Source of the DNA: Roseiarcus sp036513315
GTDB taxonomy: Bacteria; Pseudomonadota; Alphaproteobacteria; Rhizobiales; Beijerinckiaceae
DNA length: 64,000 bases
Direction of reading: 5' to 3'
NCBI GenBank assembly: GCA_036513315.1
Contig: DATBZF010000031.1
Span: 124,001 to 188,000, forward strand
Positions 35,434 through 44,617 of the stretch are shown here, piece by piece. Within the stretch, counting starts at the first letter, position 1. Each line of letters starts with the position of its first letter. Under the pieces are notes generated by a model. The model ran no database searches. It had not been told where the DNA came from and was given only the letters and a program-made list of their open reading frames with translations. Made by a program: the position numbers and the translations under genes.

Positions 35434-35793
35434 TTACGTCTGCGGCCGGGATGTCGTGTCCGGCGCCTTCACGACATATTCCACGATCAGGCTGATCGCG
35501 CCGAGGAGGGCGATCGTGCCGGCAAGGACCGCCGCTTGCGCATTCCACGCCAGCATCGCTGCGCCGGCGAAAATCGCGATCTTGGCGATCGCCCGTGGCA
35601 AAATCGGCAGGCGCCGCCTCGCCCGCGGCGCCAGCAATGCGCCCCAGATCGCGGCGACCGCCACAACCAGGCAGAGGCCTATGGCGCTGCGCATGGGAAG
35701 GCTGACGGGCAGGTGGAAGCCCCAGGTCCAACAGGCCCAGAGAACGGCCAGTTCAACGCCGAAAGCCAGTATGGCGGTGAGGACATTCTGCAT
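35434..35793 (-). CDS. YrdB/DUF2568 family membrane protein
   Basis: 119-residue inner-membrane protein with four hydrophobic segments: about residues 4-22, 34-52, 66-82 and 84-104. The WGALLAPRARRRLP loop between helices 2 and 3 is the DUF2568 signature. Function unknown. AGAGGAAG is placed well before the ATG at 35793. The same open frame continues upstream into sequence of a different protein (decayed MmyB-type regulator), but the ribosome binding site and family match show that yrdB begins at 35793. Confidence 0.78.
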   Translation of the reverse strand: MQNVLTAILAFGVELAVLWACWTWGFHLPVSLPMRSAIGLCLVVAVAAIWGALLAPRARRRLPILPRAIAKIAIFAGAAMLAWNAQAAVLAGTIALLGAISLIVEYVVKAPDTTSRPQT

Positions 35794-35815
35794 TGTGCTT
35801 CCTCTGGCCTTGGGA

Positions 35816-36210
35816 CTATTTACAGCGCGGGGGCGGCGAAGCGATCGGCGCGCTGATCCGGTCCGCATCGGCCGGCGTCGCGGGATTATACACCACCATG
35901 CGAGGTCCGGCCGGCCGCCGACCGCGAAGGCGGAATATTCAAAGGCGATCGGGCCGAGAACCGGATGACGTATGTGCTTGACGCCCGTGCGCGCGTCATT
36001 GTCGCGCGTCATCGCTGCGAATTCGGGGCTGAGCTGGCAGGGTTCGTCGACGAGAGGCTGCACTTCCGCGGCCGCGCCTGCGCGGAACGCGCCGACGACG
36101 AAGCGCGCCACGCTTTCCCAATCATTTTGGGCGGCGCGCACGCGCGGATCGAGGAAGAAGAAACGCAGACGTTGCGTTGCTCCGGGTGGTAGCGATCCAT
36201 AGTCTATGCC
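35816..36210 (-). pseudogene. Remnant of an XRE/MmyB-family regulator
   Basis: Reading the minus strand from 36210, the frame gives RLRFFFLDPRVRAAQNDWES, then HIRHPVLGPIAFEYSAFAVG, which is the C-terminal MmyB-like ligand-binding domain of XRE regulators. Near 35900 the homology jumps frame: the next segment, MVVYNPATPADADRIS, is in another frame and stops at 35816-35818. A single-base deletion explains the jump. The N-terminal helix-turn-helix is missing; a stop at 36211-36213 and then the serA 3' end follow. So this is a truncated and frameshifted gene. An intact relative is at 53276-54064. Confidence 0.75.
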
Positions 36211-36253
36211 TCACCGCTCGGCGTTCGCCAAAGCTGCGAGCCATGCCAGCGCC

Positions 36254-37519
36254 TCAGCTTCGCCGCTCGTAGAGCAGCCGGGCGCGGATCGTTCCCTCCA
36301 GCGAGCGGATTTCGGCGAGAACGCGCTGGCTGTCGGCGGCCGAGGCGTCGGCGTCCAGCACGACATAGCCGATATCGTTGTGCGTCTCGTAATATTGCGC
36401 GGCGATGTTTACCGCATGCCGGGCGAGCACTTCGTTGAGCCTGCCCAGCATGCCGGGCAGATTGCGCTGGACCTGGATGAAACGCGTGCCCGTCGGCCTC
36501 GGCGGCAATTGCACCTGAGGGAAGTTGACGGCGCCCATGGTGGCGCCGCTGTCGCTATAATCGATCAGCTTGCGCGCGACTTCGCCGCCGATGCGCTCCT
36601 GCGCCTCCTCGGTGGAGCCGCCGATATGCGGCGTCAGAATCACATTCTTCAAACCTTGCAGCGGCGTCACGAACCGCTCGGCGTTCGAAGATGGCTCGAC
36701 CGGGAAAACGTCGATCGCCGCGCCATGGAGCTTTCCTTCACGCAGCGCCGCGGCGAGGGCGTCGAGGTCGACCACCGTGCCGCGGCTGTTGTTGATGAGA
36801 TAGGCGCCGGCTTTCATCGTTGCGATTTCCGCGGCGCCGATCATGCCATGCGTCGCCGGCGTCTCGGGCACATGCAAGGTGACAACGTCGCTCTGCGCCA
36901 GAAGCTCGTGCAGGCTGTCGGTCGGCTCGGTATTGCCGTGACGGAGCTTGTCGGTGTGATCGTAAAATATCACCCGCATGCCGAGCGCTTCGGCGAGATA
37001 GGAAAGCTGCGAGCCGATGTTGCCATAACCGATGATGCCAAGCGTCTTGCCTCTGACCTCGTAGCTGCCGCTCGCCGACTTGTCCCAGCCGCCCTCATGC
37101 GCCGCCACCGAGCGCGGGACCACCCGGCGCAGCAGCATGACGATCTCGCCGATCACCAATTCGGCGACGCTGCGGGTGTTGGAGAATGGCGCGTTGAAAA
37201 CCGGAACGCCGATTATGCGGGCGGCGTCGAGATCGACCTGGTTGGTGCCGACGCTGAAACAGCCGATCGCCATCAGCCGGTCGGCGGCTTCGAGGACTTT
37301 CCCAGTGATATGCGTGCGCGAGCGGATGCCGAGCACATGCACGCCTTTGACGGCCTCCTTGAGCGCCTCGCCGCCGAGCGCCTTGGATAGCCGCTCGACG
37401 TTCGAATAGCCGGCGGCTTTCATCATCGCCACCGCGGCGTCATTGACGCCTTCGAGCAGGAGAATGCGGATCTTGTCTTTCGACAGGGAGAGCTGTGGCG
37501 CGGGGGAGGTGCTAGGCAC
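36254..37519 (-). CDS. serA: D-3-phosphoglycerate dehydrogenase (ACT type)
   Basis: First step of serine synthesis: 3-phosphoglycerate to 3-phosphohydroxypyruvate with NAD+. 421 residues, like E. coli SerA (about 410). The NAD-binding fingerprint is LGIIGYGNIGSQLSYLAEALG near 160-180; catalytic Arg is in NNSRGTVVD, Glu in DVFPVEPSSN, His in TPHIGGSTEEAQ. The C-terminal ACT domain (about 345-421) has NLPGMLGRLNEVL, the serine feedback site. Neighbour serC is not in the window. Confidence 0.95.
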   Translation of the reverse strand: MPSTSPAPQLSLSKDKIRILLLEGVNDAAVAMMKAAGYSNVERLSKALGGEALKEAVKGVHVLGIRSRTHITGKVLEAADRLMAIGCFSVGTNQVDLDAARIIGVPVFNAPFSNTRSVAELVIGEIVMLLRRVVPRSVAAHEGGWDKSASGSYEVRGKTLGIIGYGNIGSQLSYLAEALGMRVIFYDHTDKLRHGNTEPTDSLHELLAQSDVVTLHVPETPATHGMIGAAEIATMKAGAYLINNSRGTVVDLDALAAALREGKLHGAAIDVFPVEPSSNAERFVTPLQGLKNVILTPHIGGSTEEAQERIGGEVARKLIDYSDSGATMGAVNFPQVQLPPRPTGTRFIQVQRNLPGMLGRLNEVLARHAVNIAAQYYETHNDIGYVVLDADASAADSQRVLAEIRSLEGTIRARLLYERRS

Positions 37520-37728
37520 GATGGGTCGTTGTCCCTGGGTTGGAAATTTGCGAGCTGCTTACCAGTAATGGCTTTCTCCTGAAAGGCGCTCATTGCCGCG
37601 GATTCCTGCCGCGGATGATCGCCGCCGCGCAAACGCTGGCAGGACAGCGCCGACGTCAGCGCGCTTTGCCCGGGATGCAAGACGGAATATGCTCGCCGAT
37701 ACATTCCATTGACCACGAGAGCGCATCG

Positions 37729-38187
37729 ATGGCCGAGACCAGAACCGTCCGCGTGAAAGCCTCGGAGGTGTGGGAAGCGTTCGAATTCGTCAGTTGCGGC
37801 GCCCCCTTCGAGCACGAAGCCCGTATTTCGCTCGATACGGGAAAGATATTTTGGACGTCGAACGTGATCGACATGGAGGAAGAAACGGCTCCTCCCGGCG
37901 ATATCGCAGACGAGGATCGCTACCTCGCCGTGCCTCACAAGAACGACCTGGAGCCCGGCCGCCGTCTGGCGCTCGCCTTTGTGGGCCAGTACATGTCCCA
38001 TGATTACGAGAAGGCGGAGGAGTTTTTCCGCAGGAAAGGTGCATATGGTCGCTTCAAGGCCCTTCTGCATCAGCGCGACCGCTTGCAGCAATGGTATGAA
38101 TTCGAGCGCGAGGCGATGCAAAAGGCGTTGCTGGCCTGGTGTGAGGCGAACGATGTTCAGCTGGTTGACGAGGCGGCCGGGGGGTAA
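37729..38187 (+). CDS. UPF0158 family protein
   Basis: 152-residue cytoplasmic protein of unknown function. The family pattern is clear: a first beta strand with SLDTGKIFW near residue 35, DEDRYLAVPHKNDLEPGRRLALAF near 60-84, FFRRKGAYGRFKALL near 98-112 and the C-terminal ALLAWCEANDVQL. The acidic/helical architecture and the FRRxGAYxRFK box are seen in all members. Start at 37729 (MAETRT) fits; the longer open frame upstream runs into the serA promoter region. Confidence 0.82.
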   Translation: MAETRTVRVKASEVWEAFEFVSCGAPFEHEARISLDTGKIFWTSNVIDMEEETAPPGDIADEDRYLAVPHKNDLEPGRRLALAFVGQYMSHDYEKAEEFFRRKGAYGRFKALLHQRDRLQQWYEFEREAMQKALLAWCEANDVQLVDEAAGG

Positions 38188-38310
38188 CCTCGACGGCGCA
38201 GCCGCGGCGCTCTCGTTCGCCCAGTAAACAATGAGGGAATTCGCCCTCCATCATTCCTCCCATACTTTGCGCACCCATGGAGCAAGCTGATTTAAGACGG
38301 TAAGAAGAAC

Positions 38311-38721
38311 ATGGCGTTCGCGATCAAGGCCGAGATCGATGATACGCAAGCGGGGACATTCGTCTTCACCGCGCCGAAGACCATGTATGGCGGCAAGCGT
38401 ATCGCCGAAGGCGATGTGATTTTTATCTTCGCCAGCGAAAACGAGGGCGGCCAGGGCCTCATCGCGCGCGGCGTCGTCGCTTCCGCCGAGGCGCTCGCGA
38501 AGAGGCCGGGCATCGCACGGCAGACGCCGCGCGTGAGCCTCGCCATCACACGCAGCGCGCTGGCCAAGCGGCCGCTGGGGCGCAGCGAGCTTAAGCATTT
38601 CAAGAACTGGAGCGACGGCCGACCCGAGACCGAGCTCAATTTCAAATTCTATCGTCAGGCGACGAACAAGATCGTCGGCATCTCGGATGAAGCGGCGGCG
38701 TTCCTCGGTCAGTTCTTTTAG
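38311..38721 (+). CDS. Hypothetical protein, possibly EVE/PUA-like fold
   Basis: 136-residue soluble protein, no signal peptide. It reads as beta-rich with GKRIAEGDVIFIFASENEGGQGLIARGVV at about residues 28-56 (listed here across two strands), a pattern like EVE/PUA domains that sense modified bases, then conserved RTALAKRPLG-like and ELNFKFYRQATNKIVGIS segments. The fold is a guess from pattern only. GGTAAGAAG precedes the ATG. It stands alone between UPF0158 and the convergent GT2 gene. Confidence 0.6.
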   Translation: MAFAIKAEIDDTQAGTFVFTAPKTMYGGKRIAEGDVIFIFASENEGGQGLIARGVVASAEALAKRPGIARQTPRVSLAITRSALAKRPLGRSELKHFKNWSDGRPETELNFKFYRQATNKIVGISDEAAAFLGQFF

Positions 38722-38754
38722 GCCGCCGCGAAGCCGGATACCGCAATTTGGACC

Positions 38755-39852
38755 CTATGCCTTCGGCGCCGCGATCGACAGATAGAGGATGCGCTTCTGC
38801 TCCACCCGGGCGCGCGCCAGGCTATCGAGGATCAATCCGCATACGCCCATCAGGGCGGCGAACAATGTGAGGCCGGTGCAGAGCACCACGGTGGGGATGC
38901 GCGGCACCAGGCCGGTGGCGATGAAGGTTGTGAAGACGGGGACCGCCAGAACAATCGCCAGCGCCATTGCGGCGCCCGCCAGCGAGCCGAAAAACAAAGC
39001 CGGGCGCGTCTCCTTGAGGAGCAGCGCAAAGGTCGACAGGATGCGCAGGCCGTCGCGGAAGGTGCGCAGTTTGGAGGACGAGCCTTCCTCGCGCTTGCGA
39101 TAGGGCAGGATGATTTCGGAGGTCGGCAGCTTCAATTGGCTGGCGTGGACGCAGAGTTCAGTTTCGATCTCAAAGCCGGACGACAGGGCAGGGAAGCTCT
39201 TGACGAAACGGCGCGAGAAGGCGCGATAGCCGGAGAAAATATCTTCGAAGCCGGCGCCGAACAAAGCCTGGTAGAGCCGGTTGAACAGACGGTTGCCGAT
39301 CGCGTGGCCGCGCCGGTGCGCGTCGTTCATGACGAAAGCGCGGGCGCCGATCGCCATATCGACATTGTCGTCGGCCACGCTGGCGACCAGCAATGGGGCG
39401 GCGGCCGAATCGTAAGTGCCGTCGCCGTCGGCCATCAGATAAATGTCGGCCTCGATGTCGGCGAACATGCGGCGCACCACATTGCCCTTGCCGGCATTGG
39501 ACTCGAAATGCACTTCGGCGCCGGCCGCAGCGGCGATGGCGGCGGTCGCGTCGCGCGAAGCATTGTCGAAAACGATGATCCGCGCCTGCGGCAGCGCGGT
39601 GCGGAATTCACCGATCACCCGTGCGATCGAAGCGGCTTCATTGTGGCAGGGCAGCAGGATGGCGATGCGCGGCGCGGCCGCTTCCCGAGCGTCGAGCCCG
39701 TCGGGGGCGCCGCGCATGTGGCGCGCGGCGGCGCGCAGCGATTGGGTCAATAGTGCTGACTTATTATCGGCGTTCTGCCCGGATTTCCTGGGGGAAGCGG
39801 CGCCCGGCGAACTGCGGTCGGGCGTCGAAGCGGCGCGTTCAAATCCAGACAT
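38755..39852 (-). CDS. GT2 glycosyltransferase, dolichol-phosphate-sugar synthase-like
   Basis: 365 residues. A disordered N-terminus (about 1-60) precedes a GT-A domain with IAILLPCHNEAASIARVI near residue 63-80, VFDNASRDAT near 95 and the DxD metal site in LMADGDGTYD near 140. Two membrane helices end the protein (about 285-315 and 322-345). Dpm1/GtrB-like enzymes of this layout transfer a sugar from UDP or GDP to a polyprenyl phosphate at the cytoplasmic face. It diverges from a GT-C-like membrane protein, a natural acceptor enzyme for such a lipid-linked sugar. The nucleotide sugar is unknown. Confidence 0.85.
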   Translation of the reverse strand: MSGFERAASTPDRSSPGAASPRKSGQNADNKSALLTQSLRAAARHMRGAPDGLDAREAAAPRIAILLPCHNEAASIARVIGEFRTALPQARIIVFDNASRDATAAIAAAAGAEVHFESNAGKGNVVRRMFADIEADIYLMADGDGTYDSAAAPLLVASVADDNVDMAIGARAFVMNDAHRRGHAIGNRLFNRLYQALFGAGFEDIFSGYRAFSRRFVKSFPALSSGFEIETELCVHASQLKLPTSEIILPYRKREEGSSSKLRTFRDGLRILSTFALLLKETRPALFFGSLAGAAMALAIVLAVPVFTTFIATGLVPRIPTVVLCTGLTLFAALMGVCGLILDSLARARVEQKRILYLSIAAPKA

Positions 39853-39967
39853 GCAGGCCCCGAGACCAGGTTTGGCGCGACAAGAGCTAACCCGATCTCA
39901 ATCATTGGCTGGGAAAAGTTGAGCCTTGGTGAAAAAGCGCCGCGCTATTTCCGCTCCGGGACCCCGC

Positions 39968-41770
39968 ATGTCCGTCGCAATCGTCCGCCCCGCGCCTGTC
40001 GGCGCCGCCCGCACCGGCTCGCCGTTTCATTCGGTCGGATTTCTCACCGCGCTTGGCCTCGTCCTCGCTTTGACGCTGTCCTGGCCGAGCGTGACGAAGG
40101 TCTGGCTGACCGGCGCCTTCGCCAATACCGACGATGCGATGCGGCTGGTGGAAGTGCGCGACTGGCTCGCCGGCCAGGCGTGGTTCGACCTGCACCAATA
40201 CCGGCTCGATCCGCCGGAGGGCGTCCCGATGCACTGGACGCGCGTGCTCGACGCGCCCCTGGCGCTGTTGATCAAGCTCTTCGCGCTCTTTCTGCCCGTC
40301 GAAAGCGCGGAGCGGCTGACGCGAATCGTTTTCCCCCTGGCGCTGCACGGCGCGCTTTTCGCCGCTGTCGCAGGCCTCGCGCGAAGGCTGGCGGGTCCCG
40401 CCGCGATGCTGCCGGCGATCCTCATCGTCGCCCTTACCGGCGGCGTGCTCGTGCAATTCCAGCCGGGACGCATCCATCACCATTCCGCGCAGATCCTGCT
40501 CGTCGTCCTGATCCTGTGGGCGACGATCGGCGCCATCGAGGCGCGGCGGTTCTGGCCGGCGGCGTTTGCTGCAGCTTTGGCGGCGCTCTCGCTGTCGATC
40601 AATATCGAGAACCTGACCTATATTCTATTCGAAATCGCCGCCTTCGCCTTTGTCTTCATCGCGCGAGGCGAGCGGTTTCGTAGCGCGCTGCTGGGCTTCG
40701 GCCTCTCGCTGGCGGCCTCTTCGCTGATCGTCTTTCTCGCCACGATCGGACCGTCGCGCTATTTTCTTGGCGCCTGCGACGCGTTTTCGATTGCGCATCT
40801 CTATGGGATTTTCGTCGGCGCGGCGGTTTTCTCGGCGCTTGCCGCTATCTCCAGCCGTCTGGGCGATGCGCGCCTTCGCCTGGCCGCCTGCGTGCTCGGC
40901 GGCGCGCTGGTGCTGGGCGCCATGGCGCTCGCCTATCCCGCCTGCCTGCATGATCCCCAGGCGAATGTGGACCCGTTGCTGCGCAGGCTTTGGCTTGAAC
41001 ATGTCGAGGAGGCGCGCCCGCTGCTGAGCATCGTCGCCGGCCACCACGGCAAATTCATCACCCTGGCCCTTGCCGCGGCGCTGGGTCTGGCCGGCGCGCT
41101 CCTCGCCGCCTGGCGCGAAAACGGCGCGGCGCGCCTCAATTGGCTGATCGTCGGCGGTTTTGTCGCCATCGGCCTCGTCACTTCGCTCTGGCAGGTGCGC
41201 GCCCTGTCGTCGGCGTCGGCGCTGGCGATATTCGGCGGCGCGTGGATCGTCGCGCGTTCGATCGATTGGGCCGCAAGACGCACTAGCCTGCTGGCGAGGC
41301 TTGTCCCGTTCGCGCTGGGCCTGCCCTTCTGTTCGATTTTCTGGGCGGCGGTTGCGCCTCCCCAGACTCAATCGGATGCGGTTGCAGGCTCGACGAGCTG
41401 TCGCGCTCCAGCGACGGTTGGCGCGCTCGCGGCGCTGCCGACCTCAATACTGATGGCGCCGATCGACATGGGCTCCGATATCCTCGCCGACACCAGCCAT
41501 TCCGTGCTCGCCGCGCCTTATCACCGCAACAACCACGGCAACCGCGAATTAGCGGACGCGATGATGGCCGAGCCTGGCGCCGCCCGGCGGATCGTCCGCG
41601 ACAGCGGCGCAGCTTATATTGTCTTCTGCCCGGCAATGCCGGAACTGGAGATTTACGCGGCGGCCAGCGCTGACAGCCTCGCGACCGCGCTGCTCGCCGG
41701 CAAACCGCCAGAATGGCTCGCCCCGGAACCGATCGCCGGCTCGCCGTTGCGCATCTACAAAGTGCACTGA
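39968..41770 (+). CDS. STT3/GT-C-like multi-pass membrane protein
   Basis: About 600 residues with some twelve membrane helices and a periplasmic C-terminal part. Just after the first helix comes ANTDDAMRLVEVRDWLAGQA, an acidic loop of the kind that holds the lipid-sugar and metal in STT3/PglB and other GT-C enzymes; a second loop has GRIHHHSAQI with three histidines, as in STT3-type proteins. It is therefore probably a glycosyltransferase using polyprenyl-phosphate sugars, but the WWDYG-type acceptor motif is not seen, so protein versus glycan acceptor is open. TTG at 39926 or GTG at 39929 could extend it by 13-14 residues. Divergent from the GT2 gene. Confidence 0.72.
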   Translation: MSVAIVRPAPVGAARTGSPFHSVGFLTALGLVLALTLSWPSVTKVWLTGAFANTDDAMRLVEVRDWLAGQAWFDLHQYRLDPPEGVPMHWTRVLDAPLALLIKLFALFLPVESAERLTRIVFPLALHGALFAAVAGLARRLAGPAAMLPAILIVALTGGVLVQFQPGRIHHHSAQILLVVLILWATIGAIEARRFWPAAFAAALAALSLSINIENLTYILFEIAAFAFVFIARGERFRSALLGFGLSLAASSLIVFLATIGPSRYFLGACDAFSIAHLYGIFVGAAVFSALAAISSRLGDARLRLAACVLGGALVLGAMALAYPACLHDPQANVDPLLRRLWLEHVEEARPLLSIVAGHHGKFITLALAAALGLAGALLAAWRENGAARLNWLIVGGFVAIGLVTSLWQVRALSSASALAIFGGAWIVARSIDWAARRTSLLARLVPFALGLPFCSIFWAAVAPPQTQSDAVAGSTSCRAPATVGALAALPTSILMAPIDMGSDILADTSHSVLAAPYHRNNHGNRELADAMMAEPGAARRIVRDSGAAYIVFCPAMPELEIYAAASADSLATALLAGKPPEWLAPEPIAGSPLRIYKVH

Positions 41771-41789
41771 CGCGGCGCCTATCCGCTCT

Positions 41790-42398
41790 TTACGTCCGCT
41801 TGGCCGCGATAAAAGCTTTGAAGTCGCTCATCGAGGCGAATTTGAAAGCGCCTTGTTCAGTCTCCGCTTCGATCGAACCGTCCGAAAAGATCGAGTAATT
41901 GGCGCCGCCGGCGCCGTAACGGCCGACCAGTTTCGGCGGCGCGGGTTCGGCGGCAACCGATTCGTGCGCGTCGAGAGAGGGCAAATGTTCCTTGAGGTTC
42001 TCGTTGAACGGCGCTTCCTGGTCGTCGGAACTATCCAACATCGCCGAAGGCTCAGGCGCCGTCGCCGGTGAAAAGCCGGAAACCTCGGCATCGCTGACAT
42101 TGACGACGCTCGGTTCTGGAACAGTCACCGGTTCGATGCCGGCCACAAGCGGCGGCATGATCGGCTCGGGGCGTTCGGGCGGCCTCGCATCGCTCCTGCT
42201 CGGGAGGTGACGCAACGCGTCGACCCGCCGGATCAGCAAACCGATCGCGATCGTGATGAAACCGCTGCTGAGCCCGATGGCCCCGCAAGTCGCATAGAGG
42301 ATGCCAAGCTCGGTCGGCAGCAGGTCAATGCTGGCGGCAAGCGCCGCGCCGCCGGCTAGCGCGAGAATCAGGCCTAGAAAAAGTGCAATCCAGCTCAT
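41790..42398 (-). CDS. Hypothetical membrane protein with acidic linker
   Basis: 202 residues. Two N-terminal helices (about 2-22 and 33-56) are followed by a Pro/Glu/Ser-rich linker (about 65-145) and a short C-terminal domain with GANYSIFSDGSIEAETEQG and FKFASMSDFKAFI. The C-terminal part looks like a small beta-hairpin peptide-like module repeated in other Hyphomicrobiales proteins, but I do not know a name. Convergent with the GT-C-like gene, 19 bases apart. Confidence 0.65.
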   Translation of the reverse strand: MSWIALFLGLILALAGGAALAASIDLLPTELGILYATCGAIGLSSGFITIAIGLLIRRVDALRHLPSRSDARPPERPEPIMPPLVAGIEPVTVPEPSVVNVSDAEVSGFSPATAPEPSAMLDSSDDQEAPFNENLKEHLPSLDAHESVAAEPAPPKLVGRYGAGGANYSIFSDGSIEAETEQGAFKFASMSDFKAFIAAKRT

Positions 42399-42610
42399 AA
42401 GCGATCCAACGTGTTCATTTTGTCAGAAAAGCGGCGCAAGATCGCCTGATCAGCGGGCTGGCGCAAGGAACGATCCAAGGAACGATCATCGCCGACGCGG
42501 GTTGAGTTGCCGCCGCTGCTGGAGCGGTTTAACAATGCGCCGCATCGTTCGACAGTCGGCTTGGGGCCGGCGCGTTCCGACCCCGATGTCGTTCAACAGG
42601 AGCTCAGCCC

Positions 42611-43210
42611 ATGACGTTCTCCCTCCCCGAATTGCCCTATGCCCATGACGCTCTGGGTCCGCATATGTCCAAGGAAACGCTGGAGTTTCACCACGACAAA
42701 CATCACCTTGCTTATGTCAACAACGGCAACAACCTACTCAAGGGCACGGAATGGGAGGGCAAGTCGCTTGTCGAGATCGTCAAGGGCTCGTTCGGCAAAA
42801 ATCCGGGCCTCTTCAACAATGCCGGCCAGCATTTCAATCATTCCCATTTTTGGAAATGGATGAAGCCCCACGGTGGCGGAAAGGTTCCCGGCGCGCTCGA
42901 AAAAGCGATCGTCGATTCGCTGGGATCGGTTGAAAAGGCAAAGGAAGACTTCATCCAGGCTGGGGTGACGCAGTTTGGCTCGGGCTGGGCTTGGCTGGCG
43001 GTGAAAGACGGCAAGATCGTCGTGACCAAGACCGCCAACGGAGAAAGCCCGCTTGTGCACGGCGGCCATCCGATCCTCGGCGTCGATGTCTGGGAGCATT
43101 CCTATTACATCGATTACCGAAATCGCCGGCCGGATTATCTCAAAGCTTTCGTCGAAAATCTCGTCAACTGGGATTACGTCGCCGAGCTCTACGCCGCCGC
43201 AGTGAAATGA
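42611..43210 (+). CDS. sodB: Superoxide dismutase, Fe type
   Basis: Cytoplasmic enzyme dismutating superoxide to peroxide and oxygen. 199 residues, normal. Metal ligands sit in the HHDKHHLAYV helix (His27 region), FNHSHFW, and GVDVWEHSYY (Asp and His). The NNAGQHFNH segment with Gln next to the metal site is the iron-type pattern; manganese enzymes place the Gln later. A Mn or cambialistic enzyme cannot be excluded by eye. AGGAG is located about eight bases before the ATG. Confidence 0.93.
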   Translation: MTFSLPELPYAHDALGPHMSKETLEFHHDKHHLAYVNNGNNLLKGTEWEGKSLVEIVKGSFGKNPGLFNNAGQHFNHSHFWKWMKPHGGGKVPGALEKAIVDSLGSVEKAKEDFIQAGVTQFGSGWAWLAVKDGKIVVTKTANGESPLVHGGHPILGVDVWEHSYYIDYRNRRPDYLKAFVENLVNWDYVAELYAAAVK

Positions 43211-43314
43211 CCCTGGCCCGACGATCTCGTGTCGCCTGATGCGGATGACAAGCGCCCGCCGTCGCTATCGATGCGCGGACGCTTTGACGTCGCAAGACGC
43301 CGGGCGCGCCAACG

Positions 43315-43749
43315 TCACTCGACGAGATTGACGTTTTTGTCCTTGCATAAATCAACGCTGGCCGAATCGGTGCTCGATCCGTCGGCATAGGCGCCATGCA
43401 GATCGAATACGCATGACTTGCCGTGCGGGACCTTCACCGATGTCTTCTTGCCGGGGGCGAGATTGGCGACGATCTGTTTCGCCTCGGCGCCGCCGCCGGC
43501 GGCGACCGCGTCCAGCTCGGTCAGCGCGACTTTGCGCGAATTGGTGACGAGAACCACGACGATCGGCGTCGTCTTCCGATGGGGCTTGACGGCGGGCTTG
43601 GCGGCCGGCGCGTCCGCCACCGTCGCGGCCGGCGCGTTCGCCGCCGGCGCCGCTGGCTGCGCGGTCTGTGCGCTGGCCGCGCCAGCCGCGCATGCGGCTC
43701 CGACGATCAACGCAACCAGGGCCGATGACTTCCGGTAATGATCGCTCAT
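43315..43749 (-). CDS. Hypothetical exported protein
   Basis: 144 residues. Signal peptide about 1-27 (GAASAQ), then an Ala/Pro linker (28-58) and a compact domain (62-144) with VVLVTNSRKVALTELDAV, KKTSVKVPHGKSCVFDLHGAYADG and two cysteines (in KSCVFD and VDLCKD) likely to form a disulfide. The domain form suggests a small periplasmic beta-sandwich. No family name recalled. It converges on sodB with 104 bases between. Confidence 0.62.
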   Translation of the reverse strand: MSDHYRKSSALVALIVGAACAAGAASAQTAQPAAPAANAPAATVADAPAAKPAVKPHRKTTPIVVVLVTNSRKVALTELDAVAAGGGAEAKQIVANLAPGKKTSVKVPHGKSCVFDLHGAYADGSSTDSASVDLCKDKNVNLVE

Positions 43750-43846
43750 TCATTCCTCCCGCAGGGCGCCCCCCGGCGCCTCATGCAATCGGGCGCGAGA
43801 ATGGCATCAAGTCGAATGCAAGGAAAGCCCGCGCCCAAGCCCCGAG

Positions 43847-44422
43847 TCATAGATGTCGGAGAGCGCGATTTCGCGCGGCCGTCTCAATCATCGGCAGTGC
43901 GTCTTCGATTTTTTCGGCGACCAGATAATTCAGGTCGAAGCCCTCGCGGATGAAACCGAGATTGTGCATATGCGCAATCAGACTGAGCAACGGGCGCCAG
44001 AAACCGCCGATGTCGGCGACAAGCACCGGTTTGGCATGGCGGCCCAATTGGACCCAGGTGAGTTGTTCAACGAGTTCCTCCAGCGTACCGACCCCGCCCG
44101 GCAATGCAATGAAAGCATCGGCGCGCTCGAACATCTTTTGTTTGCGCTGATGCATATCCTCGACCACGATCAATTCCTGCGCTTCTTTGAGGGCATGTTC
44201 GCGCTTGATGAGAAAAGTGGGGATAATCCCGGTGACCCGACCGCCATTGTCGATAACGGCGTGAGCGAGCCGGCCCATCAGCCCGTCCTCGCCGCCGCCG
44301 AAAACCAGCCCGACGCCGGCGGCCGCCATCGCAGCGCCGAGCGTATCGGCCGCTTCCGCAAAACGAGGATCGGCGCCAAGGCTGGAGCCGCAATAGACGC
44401 AAATGTTTCGGATCGATTTCAT
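43847..44422 (-). CDS. LOG family protein (nucleoside 5'-monophosphate phosphoribohydrolase)
   Basis: 191-residue Rossmann-type enzyme that splits cytokinin or other nucleoside monophosphates into base and ribose 5-phosphate. The signature PGGVGTLEELVEQLTW is at about residues 105-120, and ICVYCGSSLGADPRF opens the protein. The first glycine loop is VFGGGEDGLMG near 43; most members have GGGxxGLMG, so this is standard. Family evidence favours AMP/cytokinin hydrolysis; the physiological role in bacteria is unclear. Confidence 0.9.
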   Translation of the reverse strand: MKSIRNICVYCGSSLGADPRFAEAADTLGAAMAAAGVGLVFGGGEDGLMGRLAHAVIDNGGRVTGIIPTFLIKREHALKEAQELIVVEDMHQRKQKMFERADAFIALPGGVGTLEELVEQLTWVQLGRHAKPVLVADIGGFWRPLLSLIAHMHNLGFIREGFDLNYLVAEKIEDALPMIETAARNRALRHL

Positions 44423-44617
44423 CGGCCTTTCTGATGTGCGATCGCATCAAACGTCAAGCGCCGAGTCGCCCCCGGCGGCGTCGATAAAAATCAGGCGGCG
44501 CCATGGCGCCGCCTCATCAGGCCGATCAGCTTGTCGAGATGAACTGAAGAAACGCCATTCATGCCCGTTTCTCAAGCGATCTCAACCCCTTCAGCCGATG
44601 CGCATAACCAAAGCCGC

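Noticed and set aside
35434..36141. A single 235-residue fusion of an MmyB-like domain with a DUF2568 membrane protein
   Set aside because: The MmyB part changes frame before the junction, and yrdB has its own ribosome binding site and ATG at 35793, so it is a pseudogene followed by a gene.
36206..37390. 394-codon open frame antisense to serA
   Set aside because: Mirror of serA codons; no motif.
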